A program made the position numbers and the translations under genes. DNA of 64,000 nucleotides from positions 372,001 to 436,000 of the forward strand of contig NW_026089623.1 in NCBI RefSeq assembly GCF_024586455.1. Direction: 5' to 3'. The notes under the pieces are model-generated. The model searched no databases and was not told the DNA's origin. It saw only the letters and a program-made list of their open reading frames with translations. This DNA is from Bactrocera neohumeralis (taxonomy: Eukaryota > Arthropoda > Insecta > Diptera > Tephritidae). Below are positions 1 through 12,053 of this stretch, piece after piece (the first letter of the stretch is position 1; every line of letters starts with the position of its first letter).

Positions 1-2233
1 TGTATACGAAAATCCCTACACTAGAACCCTCAACCTTAAATTTGGAAAACGTATCAAAGCTCTATAGAGATGATATGAATGAGGAGGGAAAAATATACAT
101 ATATAGATTTGATTTTGCGAAAATATTCTAATATGTTTTACAGAGAAGAAGAAAAGTTAACCCACACACATAATATAAAACACCACATAATAACAAATAC
201 GAATAAACCTGTATATTCTAAAATATACAGGTACCCAAAGATACACGAAGAAGAAATTAAAAGGCAGGTGAATGAAATGTTGGAGCAAAATATTATTAAA
301 GAAAGCTTTTCCCCTTACAATTCTCCAATTTAGATAGTCCCCAAAAAATTGGATAATTCAGGGAAACAAAAATGGCGTATTGTTGTAGATAAATTTCCTA
401 TTCCTAATATAGAGAATATATTAGACAAATTAGGAAAAGCAAATTACTTTTCAACAATTGACTTGGCGAAGGGATTTCACCAAGTATTAATGGATGAAAA
501 CGATCAAAAGAAAACTGCCTTTTCTACCCCCTTCGGGCATTACGAATTCATCCGTATGCTATTTGGATTGAAGAATTCCCCTTCCACTTTCCAACGTTTG
601 ATTAAATCGGTACTTAGGAATATATTAACAAAATATGCGTTGTATATCTCGATGATATACTCATTTTTAGCACTTCCATAGAAGAGCATATGAACAGCAT
701 AAAACCAAATTTTTGCAAAATTAAGGGAGTTCAATCTTAAAATCCAAATAGACAAATGCAATTTTTTTTGCAAAGAAACTCAATATCTTGGTCACACTTT
801 GACCACAGAAGGAATTAAACCTAATTCAACAAAAGTTGAAGCCATTCAGAAGCTAAAGCTTCCCCACACTCAAAAAGAAATAAAATCATTCCTAGATATA
901 ACAGGCTACTATAGGAAATTCATAAAGGATTATGCTAAAGTAGCCCACGGACTTACAAAGTACCTAAAGAAAAACACCACAATTAATATAAAAGATACTC
1001 AATATATAGATGCATTTGAAAAATTTAAAAAAATGCTCATTAACCCTCCGATTTTGAAATACCCAGACTGGTCTAAAAATTTTTAACTAACAACAGATGC
1101 TAGTGATAATGCAATAGGAGCAGTCCTTTCTCAAGAAAATCACCCCATCGCTTACGCTAGTAGAATCTTAAACGATCACGAAAAACATTATGCTGCAATC
1201 GAAAAAGAATTGCTTGCTATCGTCTGGTCAGTCAACTATTTCCGACAATATTTATATGGCAAACCATTTGAACTCCTAACACCCCATCAACCACTTGTTT
1301 GGTTGCACACAAAGACGAAAGGAAAAGATATTAACCCAAGACTACAAAGGTGGCTCTTGAAACTTGGCGAATATAATATACATATTAACTACATAAAGGG
1401 TAAGGAAAATAAAGTAGCCGATTTTATGAACCGAATAAATAGTCAATCAGGCTACATATTAAACGCCGAAAACGTTGAAGAAGATAACAGTACCCATCAA
1501 AACTTTACACCACTCAATACAGTATTTAACAGATTTGCAACTCAAATTATAATTACAAATAATAAAACGCAAGACACGAAAGTAGAGAACGGTAAAATCA
1601 AAATATATATAAATTCAAATGATATTGAGACTAATTATATGGCTGATTTGTTTAGGCAACATATAAAGTCGAAAAGGGTAGGAATATATACCGAACTTCC
1701 CGATAATTTATACAAACAGGTTCAATCCAAGTTAGTAGAGTTATTTAACACTGAAGTAAAATTTTATAAATGTAGCCTTAACGCGAAAGATGTTAGCAGT
1801 GAAGATGAATTATTCAAACAAATTGCTAAATATCATATTAATGAAACAGGACAAGCAGGAATAACAGAAAATTATGAAAGTGTCAAATCAATTTACTACA
1901 AAAACCTCAAAATTTTCGTAAAGAAATATATAAATAATAGTGATATTTGCAACAGATCAAAATATAGTAGGAACCCTATTGAAGCAAAATTTAATATCAC
2001 AGAAACACCATTTGATGTAAATGAAATTTTACATATAGATGTTTACACTATAAAGAAACATAGTTTTATCACATTCATGGATAAGTTTTCAAAACATGCA
2101 ACAGCCATACAATTAGAAGACAGAAATAGTAACACAATTATAGAAAATAATTACTGATAACGAGTTCAACTCAATAAATGTTAAAGATTTCCTAAAGTCA
2201 GAAGAAGAAGTACATTTTGCGAAACCAATGACA
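1..2233 (+). pseudogene. Errantivirus-like Ty3/gypsy pol (RT, RNase H, integrase), broken
   Basis: Polymerase region of an old gypsy-group (17.6/297-like) retroelement, entering from the left edge. Reverse transcriptase runs from about 79 to 790, with the motif-A box DLAKGFHQ near 460-485. Visible breaks are a Trp-to-stop TAG at 331-333 in the PIW-V-PKK box, a frameshift just before the YLDD active-site box (about 630-655), and an in-frame TAA at 1084-1086 at the start of RNase H (TTDAS box at 1090). RNase H and the integrase N-terminal region continue at 1210-2157. The first integrase Asp lies in HIDVYT (about 2033-2050). A further frameshift near 2150 is followed by the second Asp in TDNEF. 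Homology stops at about 2233, so the rest of integrase is deleted. The copy is inactive. Confidence 0.9.
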
Positions 2234-2502
2234 ACACGGAACATTTATTGTTATTGTGCGTGTAGTAATATGTATGTAAAATATAAAATGCTTATTTTAA
2301 GCAAATATCTAAAATATTAATAAAAAATAAATATGTAGAAATATTGTAGTGAATTGTAAGTGTATAAAAAGGGCATAATATGGAAGAAAAACTAACCATT
2401 AGTCGAGAAATTGCAAAATTAAATTTGCAAAATTTTCAACTTTAAATGCAAATATCTCGAAAACTATAAGTTTGCGGCGGCAATAATTATATATATTCTT
2501 AA
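2234..2502. other. Unassigned AT-rich spacer between pol and env remnants
   Basis: No gene is seen. It replaces the deleted 3' end of integrase and most of env. It contains poly-A/T tracts and a pyrimidine-poor segment near 2395-2470 without recognisable coding potential. Confidence 0.4.
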
Positions 2503-3003
2503 TCTGGAGCATCAGCACTATCCAACCATACCACTTTTAACTCTGAAATCGTGGGATGGTATACTAAAGTTTCCCCTAATAATTTAATAATTTTTAGTAA
2601 TTGTAAAATAGAAATAAATAATGTAATTTTTTCCAATTATGATAAAACATTTAAAAATAGCTTCATTTAGTTACCCACATTTATGTACAATAATACAAAA
2701 TTAATTTTATCATTAGACGAAATAGTCTTGAATGAAATAGACAACATCAAAAATATCAAAGAATTAAAATTCGATAAAAATATTCACTCAACGTCAATCA
2801 TTATAACTTTTGTAATCATATTATTGATAATAATTATCACTGTGAGTGCTATTGTCCACATATACAAAAAATTCTCAATACTTAGAATAATAATTCGGGA
2901 GAATTTTCAATCAAGGGAAGGAGGAGTTACATCAGTAACAACGATGGCAGCTCCAACTTCAAAAGCACCAAAGCCACAGCTAAGGCTTAGCCTTTACAAT
3001 TGA
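2503..3003 (+). pseudogene. Errantivirus-like env C-terminal fragment
   Basis: One frame is open from 2503 to the TGA ending at 3003 except for a single internal TAG near 2668. The visible part corresponds to the membrane-proximal end of an insect errantivirus envelope protein: Asn-rich ectodomain, a hydrophobic Ile/Val-rich membrane segment at about 2795-2865, and a short basic tail. The tail overlaps the polypurine tract and the start of the putative 3' LTR, as is usual in this group. The N-terminal part of env is missing. It is a fossil fragment; no function is inferred. Confidence 0.7.
2913..2924 (+). other. Polypurine tract before putative 3' LTR
   Basis: AAGGGAAGGAGG lies directly in front of AGTTAC at 2925. 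Errantivirus LTRs commonly begin AGT, so plus-strand priming here would place the LTR start at 2925. Confidence 0.5.
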
Positions 3004-4353
3004 AAAAAGCCACGAAAATATAAACAATCAGAAATGAAATATTCCGATTAAGCATAAACAGCAGTTTTTATTATTGTCGCTTATTACTTTGTAGCGACAC
3101 TTACACAATTTATGTACAGAACGACACTTACGCAATTTGCTTGCATAAGGGTCGTTCACTTTATTATTGTTTATATTACTTTTCGAGCATTGACCAGTAA
3201 ATTCTGCATATGCAAATAATGGTCACAAACAACACTGCAAGACGGAGGTAACAGATTGCACAAACACATTGAAACATTTTCAGTTTTTCACTAACACTGT
3301 TACATTTTCTGGAATTTTCAATTGAATGGGAGAATACGTAAGTAAGATAGAGAAAAACCATCGACATTCTAAACATATTGTAATATTAACTTGCTAGAAT
3401 AGGAGGGACGAAAGCCCAATTTTTCAAGAAGAAGAAAACGAAAAGCGCAGTTTATTTTGGATTTTAAAGAGGTAAGTTCCTTATTTCATAATTTGATATT
3501 TTATAATTAATTTCTTATATAGTATATATATATATATATGTTATTAATTTCTTTTATATAGAGTAAACGAAAAAGCTTAACAAGGAGAAAAATTAATTGT
3601 GTAATTAAAATGTTTAATATTACAGAAATCATTTGGAGCATTTGGATGCGTATAACAAAGACGCATCATTCAATTAGCCGCATCACCGGTGACTTAGAGG
3701 ACGAGCATTACGTGGAACTCGCTATTAGTTTAAGTAAATATTTGATTATTTTAATTTTATTATTAAATAAAGCGAAATAATAAAAAAAACTGAATTTTAT
3801 TTAAAAGAATTGAATTTTCTAGAAGTAACAAATGGGTAACAAATAATCTTGTTACTGCTTATTCCTACTAACATGTTTATATGTTATAGGTAACAAACGG
3901 ATAACAAAAATAATAACAGTAACAGATATTCGGGTAACAAATACTTTTTGTTATCCATAACACATAAGTAAGCTATGCGCTAACAAAAGAATTTGTTACC
4001 CGTAACATAGTGTGAAGAGATTTGCTAACAAATGTATGTATTCTGTTAGAACAAGGCAGCATCCGATATTTGCCATTGGTTAGAGCGAGAAAACCATTGA
4101 ACATTAAATAGCTATGTGTTACTTTTTTCCCACTCTCTGAACAAAAGTAACAAATATTTTAACGAATGCAAAAGTGAACAATAACAAGTCGCTTACACGT
4201 TTGCTAACAGCTACCCGTCTTGCAGGGAAATACACAATATGTTGCAGTATAACAGCTTAACAATTTTCGTCATTATAAAGAGTAGTGATATTCACATTTT
4301 CAGTTGAGTTCAGAAGAACCAATAAAGTAGAGTGCAGTTAATTACAACAACTT
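2925..4353 (+). other. Putative long 3' LTR or LTR plus later insertions
   Basis: Starts with AGTTAC after the polypurine tract. Near the far end, around 4270-4345, there are a TATAAA-like box, a TCAGTT initiator-like sequence and an AATAAA signal, then ACAACT at 4348-4353, which could pair with the AGT start. No second LTR is available for comparison, and 1.4 kb is long for an errantivirus LTR. The interval may therefore include unrelated insertions. The segment 3640-3720 has a short open stretch of unknown nature. Confidence 0.3.
3825..4154. repeat. Cluster of (G)TAACAAA / TTTGTTAC motifs
   Basis: At least nine copies of (G/A)TAACAAA or its complement occur within about 330 bp. They start at 3825, 3836, 3890, 3901, 3934, 3946 (complement), 3981, 3992 (complement), 4026 and 4147. 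Spacing is irregular and both orientations occur. Such a cluster could be a protein-binding array within an LTR, or a decayed short tandem repeat. Confidence 0.55.
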
Positions 4354-5270
4354 TGTGGATTTATTTAATCTTGGCTCTACACACTTAACTCGCGCACGCT
4401 ACGAAGTACAGTCGCGGCGGAAGAAAATCAGTTCTATGACCTTCCGGACAAACCCTGTAGTCTTTCCATAAATGACAAACCTAACTGAAGAGAAACGTCA
4501 AAAGAGCGGGAAAAAATATGGCGTCGTTTGATGACCCATCGGTCTCCTTTTGAAGCGTCCCTATGGAAAATCCCGTTGCTTATACAACGCAAAAATAAGT
4601 GATATATTTTTACTATATCTTTTATTATGGTATAAAACACTCGTATACAAGTTTTATATCAGTTGGCAACACAGCGGTGCATAGTTATAATACTATAAAT
4701 TAAATTTCCCTGACAAACTTTTTAAATCCTCGTAAGATCTAGTGACATAACTTTAGAAAACTTTGTACTAAAAATAATATAACACGAAACTTTTCTTCTT
4801 GAGGGAACCAATGACCTATATACAAATGATAGACAACAAAACTAATAATACCGAAAAAATAAATAGCAAAAAAGTTCGTTCAATCCAGGATCGATTTATT
4901 AACTTATTCGCGTTCAAAATTAAAAATTTATTATTTTTCCATGTTGCTTCCGTGTTACATACTCGTATTATTAAAATGAATATTTTGACATTGCTCTCAT
5001 AGCTATTCATATGTACTCTAAAATAAGATTTATCCCGTTCGTTTCAGATCATCCACAATTGAGAAATCGTGGGTACCACTTTTAAAGATGGCATCTTCCG
5101 GTCACCCATACTCCACCGGATATCAAGAAAAATTGAGAAAAAAAGTTTTTCTCTATACTATATTACATCTAGAATAACATATGAAAAACCTGAACTCTGA
5201 AATAAAAATTTGTGTGAAAAAAAATATTGAAAAAAATGTTGCTTTTACCATACTACTCCCTTAAGAATAG
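4354..5270. other. Unassigned sequence
   Basis: No coding region is supported. Short open frames at 4434-4640 and 4799-5010 have no recognisable motif and overlap on opposite strands. Confidence 0.4.
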
Positions 5271-5399
5271 TAACGCACTCCAATGAAAGTTCAGGATACA
5301 ATCTGATACCATCAGCAGAGGTGTTTATCAACGTATTTACAAACCAAGACAAAAGAATTCTTACGAATTCAAAATACCCTTTCCGACATACCACAGACA

Positions 5400-5617
5400 T
5401 ATAACTACTAAATCACATTACATATACTATTGATGAAGAAGGATTAATTATCATAGCTGATGGCGTAAGCTTGGGCAAAATCAAATAAAATAAGTTCCTA
5501 TATTTTATCAGACAAAGAAATCGAAATTACAAAATAATTTTTATTAGAAATATACCATTTATAAACGTAGACGAAGCCTTAGAGTATGCCAAAATTAAAA
5601 TTTCTGCCTACAGCTTA
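5400..5617 (+). pseudogene. Possible errantivirus env fragment
   Basis: A frame at about 5410-5617 with one internal stop has the Ile/Asn/Tyr-rich composition of an env ectodomain. It lies in the same orientation just upstream of a clear env C-terminus (6124-6724), from which it is separated by a TIR-bounded insertion. The assignment rests on position and composition, not on a diagnostic motif. Confidence 0.3.
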
Positions 5618-6123
5618 GTACGCAGCTCCCAAGAAACGTAAAAACTTCATATAAAAAAACGCTTAAGAAACAGTCAAGAAACTTTCCTGCGATAAATTTA
5701 CTTGTGCTAGTACGCAGCTCTCAGGAAATCTAGTACTAATTTTTGATACTTTTTTTCAGTAAAATGTGAATATGACAAACCTGGTTTTGCGAAGAAACAT
5801 CAAATCAACAATTGTTTCTTGAAGGAAATTCGAAGTAATCGTGAAATTCATCATAAATTAGTTGAAATCAATATTATGAAGTATATTCCATTTTGAAATG
5901 TTGTATAAAACCTACCAATCATCAACAACATTTCTTAAATCTCAATGAAAATATTTATGTTACCATACACATACACACATACATATTACGCACAAAGTTT
6001 GTTTTCTTTGTTTATTCTCTCTTGCTCTTCTAATGTGGATCATTCACAATGCGTGAGCAGCTGTCAAAATTACTTCAGAAATAATGTATTTTTTTCTTGA
6101 CCAATTACTTGAGAGCTGCGTAC
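5618..6123. mobile_element. MITE-like element with 16-bp TIRs, inside env remains
   Basis: GTACGCAGCTCCCAAG at 5618-5633 is repeated in inverted form at 6108-6123 with one mismatch. A third copy of the same end sequence lies in direct orientation at 5710-5725, so the left end may hold two nested or tandem insertions. The 506-bp interior has no transposase. It separates the possible env piece from the env C-terminus. No clear target duplication was found. Confidence 0.55.
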
Positions 6124-6724
6124 CAACCTTACAACCGAAAAAAAACTATTGTAGAGCATTAAAAGTAAAAGCGATAAAGAAAAGAGAATTAATAAATAAA
6201 ATTGAGTACACAATAATTCTATTATGTGAAAATAAAATTTATGGAAAAATTAAAAATTGCAAATCTTATAATAATTTGTCTATTTGTCCATGAAATGTAG
6301 TGGTTGAAATTTCAAATGACACCTGCACAGCACAACCTGTTAAAAAGTAAAGTCGACAACTGCACAAAATTAAACAACCAACATGTTAAAAAAATCGAAG
6401 AAATAACTAATGATATAACATTTTTAATTGATTTTAATGGGTATGTAAAATTTGCAAATGAAAATATAAAATTAAATGGATCATATTTGATCAAACAATG
6501 AGATAGAAAACAAAAGGTATTTTTCAAAAGAAATAACAGAAAATAAGCCGTTGCTAGCAATATTGCAACCAATGGCAATGCATAGCAAGGTAGTAGAAAT
6601 TTTATCTTTGAAATCAATTAAAGAATTTCAGTCAAATGAGACTGAAGAAATTTCATTGTTAAGGAGACACCATTATATTTACCTTACTATTAATGCAACA
6701 GCTACGTTGATTGTAATGTCTAGG
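6124..6724 (+). pseudogene. Errantivirus-like env C-terminal part, frameshifted
   Basis: Three successive frames (about 6124-6290, 6304-6498, 6495-6724) read as consecutive parts of one errantivirus envelope protein: a Cys/Asn-rich ectodomain, then an ectodomain stretch, then the membrane-proximal region. At least two frameshifts (near 6295 and 6498) break it. It is a second copy, distinct from that at 2503-3003, and is followed by its own polypurine tract at 6838-6848. Fossil remnant. Confidence 0.65.
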
Positions 6725-6837
6725 TAAACTTAAGCAAAATAAACATAAAATAAATAAAGAAACAAACCAAGACACAATAGAAATCGTGATAAACCATTTA
6801 CAAAAATCTACTCCTTCGAACAAAGACGCTCAAATTT

Positions 6838-7190
6838 GAGGGCGGAGGAGTAATACATAATAAATTAATAAAGTTTGAATAATAACCATTTTGTTCGCAT
6901 GATATTTACATTGCTCAAATGGATATCTCCAGTAACGATACCGACTTTAGTCCAGTTCGTCACAAACAATAGCGCTTGTTATCAAGTAGCGACGAATAAT
7001 TATGTAGCTATGTAAATATTTTTTCTCTAATTTTTCTGTTCTTAATTCTGGATTAACAGATTTCTTTGGTTTTTTGCTTAACCTACCAATTTTTCACCTG
7101 TATGAATTACATATGTATTTTAAGTTTTAATGCTCAATAAAATGCCATATGAAGATACAATTTGTATACATATCTGAAATTTTATAGTTT
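6838..7190 (+). other. Polypurine tract and LTR remnant of second errantivirus-like copy
   Basis: GAGGGCGGAGG (6838-6848) precedes AGTAATAC, a plausible errantivirus LTR start. AT-rich sequence follows with an AATAAA at about 7136. The right end is not defined. Confidence 0.4.
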
Positions 7191-7313
7191 TCAACATTTT
7201 TTTACACGGTTTTTCGAAGTAAATATAGTTCTTTATTTCATCTTACACGGTTTTCAGATGACATGGAACGTATCCCCTATTTTACTATAGGAAACGCCTC
7301 TTTTTTACATGTT

Positions 7314-7891
7314 TTTTTTTACACGGTGGCTAAATGAGCTTCAGTCTCCTGCCCCACACAACATCTAACCAACACCGAACACCTAACCACAGCAATATTC
7401 TCGCATCCAAAACACTCTACATTCACCGCATTAAAATATACGTCACTAACACGCTTCATTCACCACACTCATCTCGACACCACCTACAGTCCACATCACA
7501 CATAACTACATTACCACTGCATTTTTCACCACAACCAAAAGGGAACAAAAAGGGCGGAGAAACAAGTTCGTCACTACTTCCTTTTTTCGATCCGCTAACG
7601 AAAGCCATGCTGTTCACCCCAAGTGCCAACTTTTAACATTGTGCCAACATCCAATTTTACAATTCGAGCAAAGTTAATTTGTATTATAAATAAAGTTCAG
7701 TGAAATACCTTTTGAGAATTTTGAAAGTTAATTTGTAGTATATAGTACATAAAGTTTAATAAAATACACTTTGTGAGATTTTTGGCGGAATTGTGTGTTG
7801 CCTTCTTTCTTGTAATTCCGAACGGTGAGTACGAGGAAACTAATCGAAAAATACACGGTTTTCTGAGGAACGTATCTACCGTGTAAAAAAA
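7314..7891. mobile_element. Small TIR element (TTTTTTTACACGGT ends)
   Basis: TTTTTTTACACGGT at 7314-7327 and its exact inverse at 7878-7891 bound 578 bp. Related TACACGGTTTTC motifs at about 7204, 7246 and 7851 suggest nested copies of the same family. The interior is A/C-rich and the open frame 7334-7636 has low-complexity composition, so no protein is called. Confidence 0.4.
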
Positions 7892-8009
7892 GAGTTGGGT
7901 GTACTTATATACATGCATTCCAATATAATAAGCACTTAAATATCCAAACATGTTTACGTTATACATTTTACATTAATGTGGTGAACACATAGAGAGCGAC
8001 ACGACATGA

Positions 8010-9424
8010 CTTGCAGAACGGTTCGCCAACAACAAGGCATCAGGGCTGAACGGTGTTCCTCACAAGGCCCTAAAGATCGCGATTAAACACAACACTGACC
8101 CGTTCACAAGATTGTTCGCAAAGTGCCTTCCAGAGGGCATATTTCCAAAAATTTGTCGATGTTAAGAATGCCTTTAATTCAGCCTACTGGCCTGATACTT
8201 GTAGTATAATAAGAGCTCTTCAATTAAAGAAAACACCACACTATTTGCTGAAGATCATCTCCAACTACCTGTCGGACAGAGTTCTACTATACGACACAGA
8301 CGAAGGACCACAAATCTATGTGGTGACGGGCGGAGTTCCACAAGGCTCAGTCCTAGGCCCACTTTTGTGGAATATCTTAAATGATAGAGTGCTGCGCCTC
8401 CCATTATTCAAGGAGGTGCAAATAATCGGATACGCGGATGACATCCCGGTGACTATGGTAGCGAAAGAAATACACGGAATAGAGCGTCTGTGCAATCATG
8501 CAGCGACAAAAATAAAAAAATAGCTTATGGTAACTGGCCAAAAGATAGAAGCCGTACTAACCATAAACAGCAAGAAACTAGAGGTCGCCACACTCAATAT
8601 TGACGGATATACCATAACGACACAGCAATTTTTGAGATATCTAGGAGTGATGATAGACTCGAGGTTAAGTTACAAGACGCATATAGACAAAGCCTGTGAA
8701 GAAACATCAAAGGTTAATGCGGCGCTAACTACGATAATGGCTAACATTGGTGGACCAAGGCAGAATAGATGAGTACTGCTGGCTAAAGTAAGTCAGTCTA
8801 TACTTATGTATGCTGCGCCCATATGGGGGAAAGCGCTGCAGCAGAAAACATTCGCAGAAAAGGCGAAGTCAATAGTCCGACTGAACGCAATAAGAGTTAC
8901 ATGTGCCTACCGCACTGTATCACATCAGGCGGCTGGAGTCATATCAAGCCTTATGCCATGACACCAAACATAATGGCCATGGAAATCAAATTCGATAAAA
9001 CGAAAAGCACTGGCGCTCTCTTAACAAAAGAAGAGAGGAAGCAGGAAAGACAAAGGAGCTTAAAGGAAGAGCAGAAACGATGGGACGAAGCAACTACAGG
9101 GAGATGGACGCACCGGCTTATTAGAAGCATACAACCAGGGATTGAACGGAAACAAGGGAAAACTGATTTTTATTTTACGCAGTTTTTAACAGGATATGGT
9201 TGTTGTGGAGAATATCTATACAAATATGGACGAAACAAACTGCTCCTTCTGCAGCAGCAGCGACGAAAATGCAAAGACTTGAAATAGAAAATGGGACAAA
9301 CAAACGAGTGACATCGGTGAATATAGTGATTTACATGATCGAATCGAAGGTGGTCTGGGACAGAATGAGAGCATAGGCAGCTATAGCTATGCAAGAGTTA
9401 AGGAAGAAAGAGTGGCTACGCAGC
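8010..9424 (+). pseudogene. LOA/R1-type LINE ORF2, internally deleted copy
   Basis: Reverse transcriptase of a LOA/R1-group non-LTR retrotransposon. The N-terminal RT piece (about 8010-8155) joins directly to the motif-A segment FVDVKNAFNS (about 8153-8180), so the fingers region is deleted. 8245-8523 holds the GGVPQGSVLGPLLWN box and YADD catalytic motif (about 8430). The thumb continues at 8527-8772. The C-terminal part (to about 9290) has a decayed zinc-finger region after FYFTQFLTGYGC. At least four frameshifts or stops are present. A second copy of the same kind starts at about 9425. Confidence 0.85.
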
Positions 9425-10557
9425 AAAAACAGAAGGATTAATCGGAATTAGAGCGAATCGGAGGAATGAAGAAATAGCTGGGCTCAGAAAGCTCTGCAGT
9501 TCAGCTAGACGCCGCCTATACGTAATCAACGTGTAGAAAGCGAAAGCAGTCTCTGCAAAGTAATTATTTAAAAGTCAGAAGAAGTGTTTTGAAAAACTCT
9601 GTGAGGAAGCAAACGAAGGCTCCTGGGGAGCAGAATAGAAAATCTGTATGTCAAAATTCAAAAATAAGACACAACAACTCAAAAGTGCATCCTTCATCAG
9701 AAATGTTGTCGAAACTTTGTTTCCAAAACACCACATTATTTCTTTTTCTAAGCCTCGAACCGAAGTCGTAGAGCCACCACTGCTAGTTAGTGAAGAAGAA
9801 AAATTGGGCATAGCCGGAAAAATTAAAAGCAGAAAAGCGCCTGGATTAGATGTCATACCAAACAGTGACTTAAAGGAAGCTATGTCTCTGAAAGCAAAAT
9901 TGTTCTTAAAAATGTACAATGCGTGCTTAAATGAAGGGATATTTCTCAACCCATGGAAAGTGCAGCGATTGGTTTTACTTCCTAAACCAAAAAAGGTTCC
10001 GGAGGAACCTTTATCATATCGACCTCTTTGCATGCTTGACACTATTGGGAAAGTATATGAAAGCATAGTAAGAAACCGCTTGGAGTTAGCAATGCAGAAA
10101 GCGGGCGGATTATCAGAAGAACAATACGGTTTTATGAATAAGAGGTCCATCGTTGGCGCACTATACGATGACGTTGACATTGCGAAATTCCCAGTAAGTG
10201 GCAAGCGATGGAAAGGCGAAACAAAAAAATATTGTGTGCTGATCACCCTTGATGCGAAGAATGCCTTCAACTCAGCAAAGTGGGCAAACATAATCAAGGC
10301 TCTGTATAACATACGTGCTCCTCAACATCTTAAGGAAATTGTTATGAGTTATTTTGAAAACAGTTGACTATTATTCGATACAGATAAAGGCACCAAGAAC
10401 TACTCTATTTCGAGTGGAGTACCGCAAGGCTCGGTACTAGGCCGCCTTCTATGGAACATAATGTATGTATGATGTTGTGCTAAGGAGATACCAACCGAAA
10501 GCTATTAAATTAGTTGCATTCGCAGACGACCTTATTGTGGTAGCAGTGGCTAAACAC
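9425..10557 (+). pseudogene. LOA/R1-type LINE ORF2, 5' part (split by hAT-like insertion)
   Basis: Begins in the linker after the endonuclease domain. The longest open part is 9648-10367: RKAPGLD near 9838, PLSYRPLCMLD near 10015 and motif A LDAKNAFNSA near 10250. A stop at 10365-10367 is followed in frame by VPQGSVLG, then frame breaks and a decayed active-site region near 10520. At 10557 the coding sequence is cut by the element 10558-13449. It resumes at 13450 after the duplicated CTAAACAC. Confidence 0.88.
10550..10557. repeat. Target-site duplication, left copy
   Basis: CTAAACAC here and at 13450-13457 exactly flank the inserted element. Eight base pairs fits hAT or P superfamily integration. 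Confidence 0.85.
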
Positions 10558-10969
10558 TAGGGTGGGTCGATTCCGGACTTTTTTCGATTCGGGATTTCTA
10601 ATAGTGCGGAAAAGTTGCCTTAGTACTTCCTGATTCCAATGCAGCTTTTTGTTTTGAGATCGGATTGCATCTTCAACCCCAACTTCGGCCTTGAAATTTC
10701 GGAATTTCGTGAAATTGTCTACCTATCGCCTGAAATACGCATCTTATGGCAAAATGTATAAAACAAAAGTTATTTGTCACGCCATTTGCTACCGAATGGA
10801 CGAACCGTTCCCGAGATACAAGCGAAAAGGCGGCGCGCCACAGCGCAAGGTGAAAATTGGTGCAGCTCTCAGCTAACCTGTATTGGTCACCCAGAACCCA
10901 CCGCGTGGAGGTGGCTGCTCTTCGGTTGCTCAGCAACCGCTACAACATCATTAAAACCCGTTCCGAAAA

Positions 10970-11362
10970 GCAGCACAAGTCATCACTAATCAATTCAAGA
11001 GAACCAGAGACGCCAACGTTCACACTAAGGCACAGAGAGTCAACCAAATAAATGATGGCATGCAAGATATCCAGTCATTATACAATGAGTCACCAAGCGA
11101 GTACACCGACCATAAGCATTTTTTATAAGACGACACGGTCTACCAACCTTACAGCGCACATCACCAGACGGTATATAACGGAGTATAAACTTTTAGACTC
11201 AGGCGCAACTAGTAGTTATATAAAAAGAGATTATTCATACGCTAAGAGAATTGCATTAGATAAACATATAAAAACAAATACGTTAAATGGTGGATCAATT
11301 ATAACTCACAAAAGAGAAATAAATTTAGTTGGACATGATTTAAATTTTTATGAAATTGATAA
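10970..11362 (+). pseudogene. Errantivirus gag C-terminus and protease fragment
   Basis: One frame at about 10970-11130 resembles the end of an errantivirus gag. A shifted frame then carries a retropepsin segment with the catalytic LLDSGAT box near 11187-11207. It stops abruptly at about 11362 where RTE endonuclease sequence begins. Fossil cargo within the hAT-like element. Confidence 0.6.
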
Positions 11363-12050
11363 ATGGCTGACATCATCGCCGTCCAAGAAATGCGATGGAC
11401 GGGACAACAACTGCGCCGAGTAGGTCCTTGTGGCATTTAATACAGTGGACATTAAAGCAGCGCGAATTCGGTGTGGGATTCGCGATGGGAGAGAGACTCC
11501 ATCACCGAGTACTGTCATTCATCCCCGTGGATGAACGTCTAGCCACAATCCGCATCAAAGCGAGGTTCTTCAACATATCGCTGATTTGCGTCCACGCCCC
11601 GACGGAAGAGAAGGACGATGTAACCAAAGATGCCTTCTATGAGCGTTTGGAGCGCACCTATGAAAGCTGCCCCCGCCACGATGTTAAAATCATGCTTGGC
11701 GACTTAAACGGTAGGATAGGCAAATAAAGTATCTCTGGCGCAACAGTCGGTAAATTCAGCCTCCACGAGGAAACATCCCCAAATGGGTTGAGGCTGATCG
11801 AATTCGCTGGGGCCCGAAATATGGTTATCCAATATTCCAGCATAGAAAAATTCACCAAGCTACCTGGCTGTCTCCGGATCGAAAAACCACCAACAGGATC
11901 GATTATGTTGTGATAGACGGAAGACACGTCTTCAGTGTTTTAAACGTGCCACCGGTCCAAGGTCCTAACATCGACGATGCAGGATGAGATAAATACCGAG
12001 TGCTGAAGAGGGAAGTGAGACGCATTTGCAGGCAGAGCAAGAAAAAACGT
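11363..12050 (+). pseudogene. RTE LINE fragment (endonuclease domain)
   Basis: Starts at the ITAVQEMRWTG equivalent of the intact RTE at 51832-55094. It covers the apurinic endonuclease domain (LGDLNGRIG near 11695), then skips to a short piece of the linker (11985-12050). Both ends are truncated and several stops occur. It abuts the protease fragment without visible 3' tail, so the join is probably a rearrangement. Confidence 0.85.
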
Positions 12051-12053
12051 TAA

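Noticed and set aside
7334..7636. 100-codon open frame
   Set aside because: His/Thr/Ser-rich translation of an A/C-rich tract inside a small TIR element; no domain pattern.
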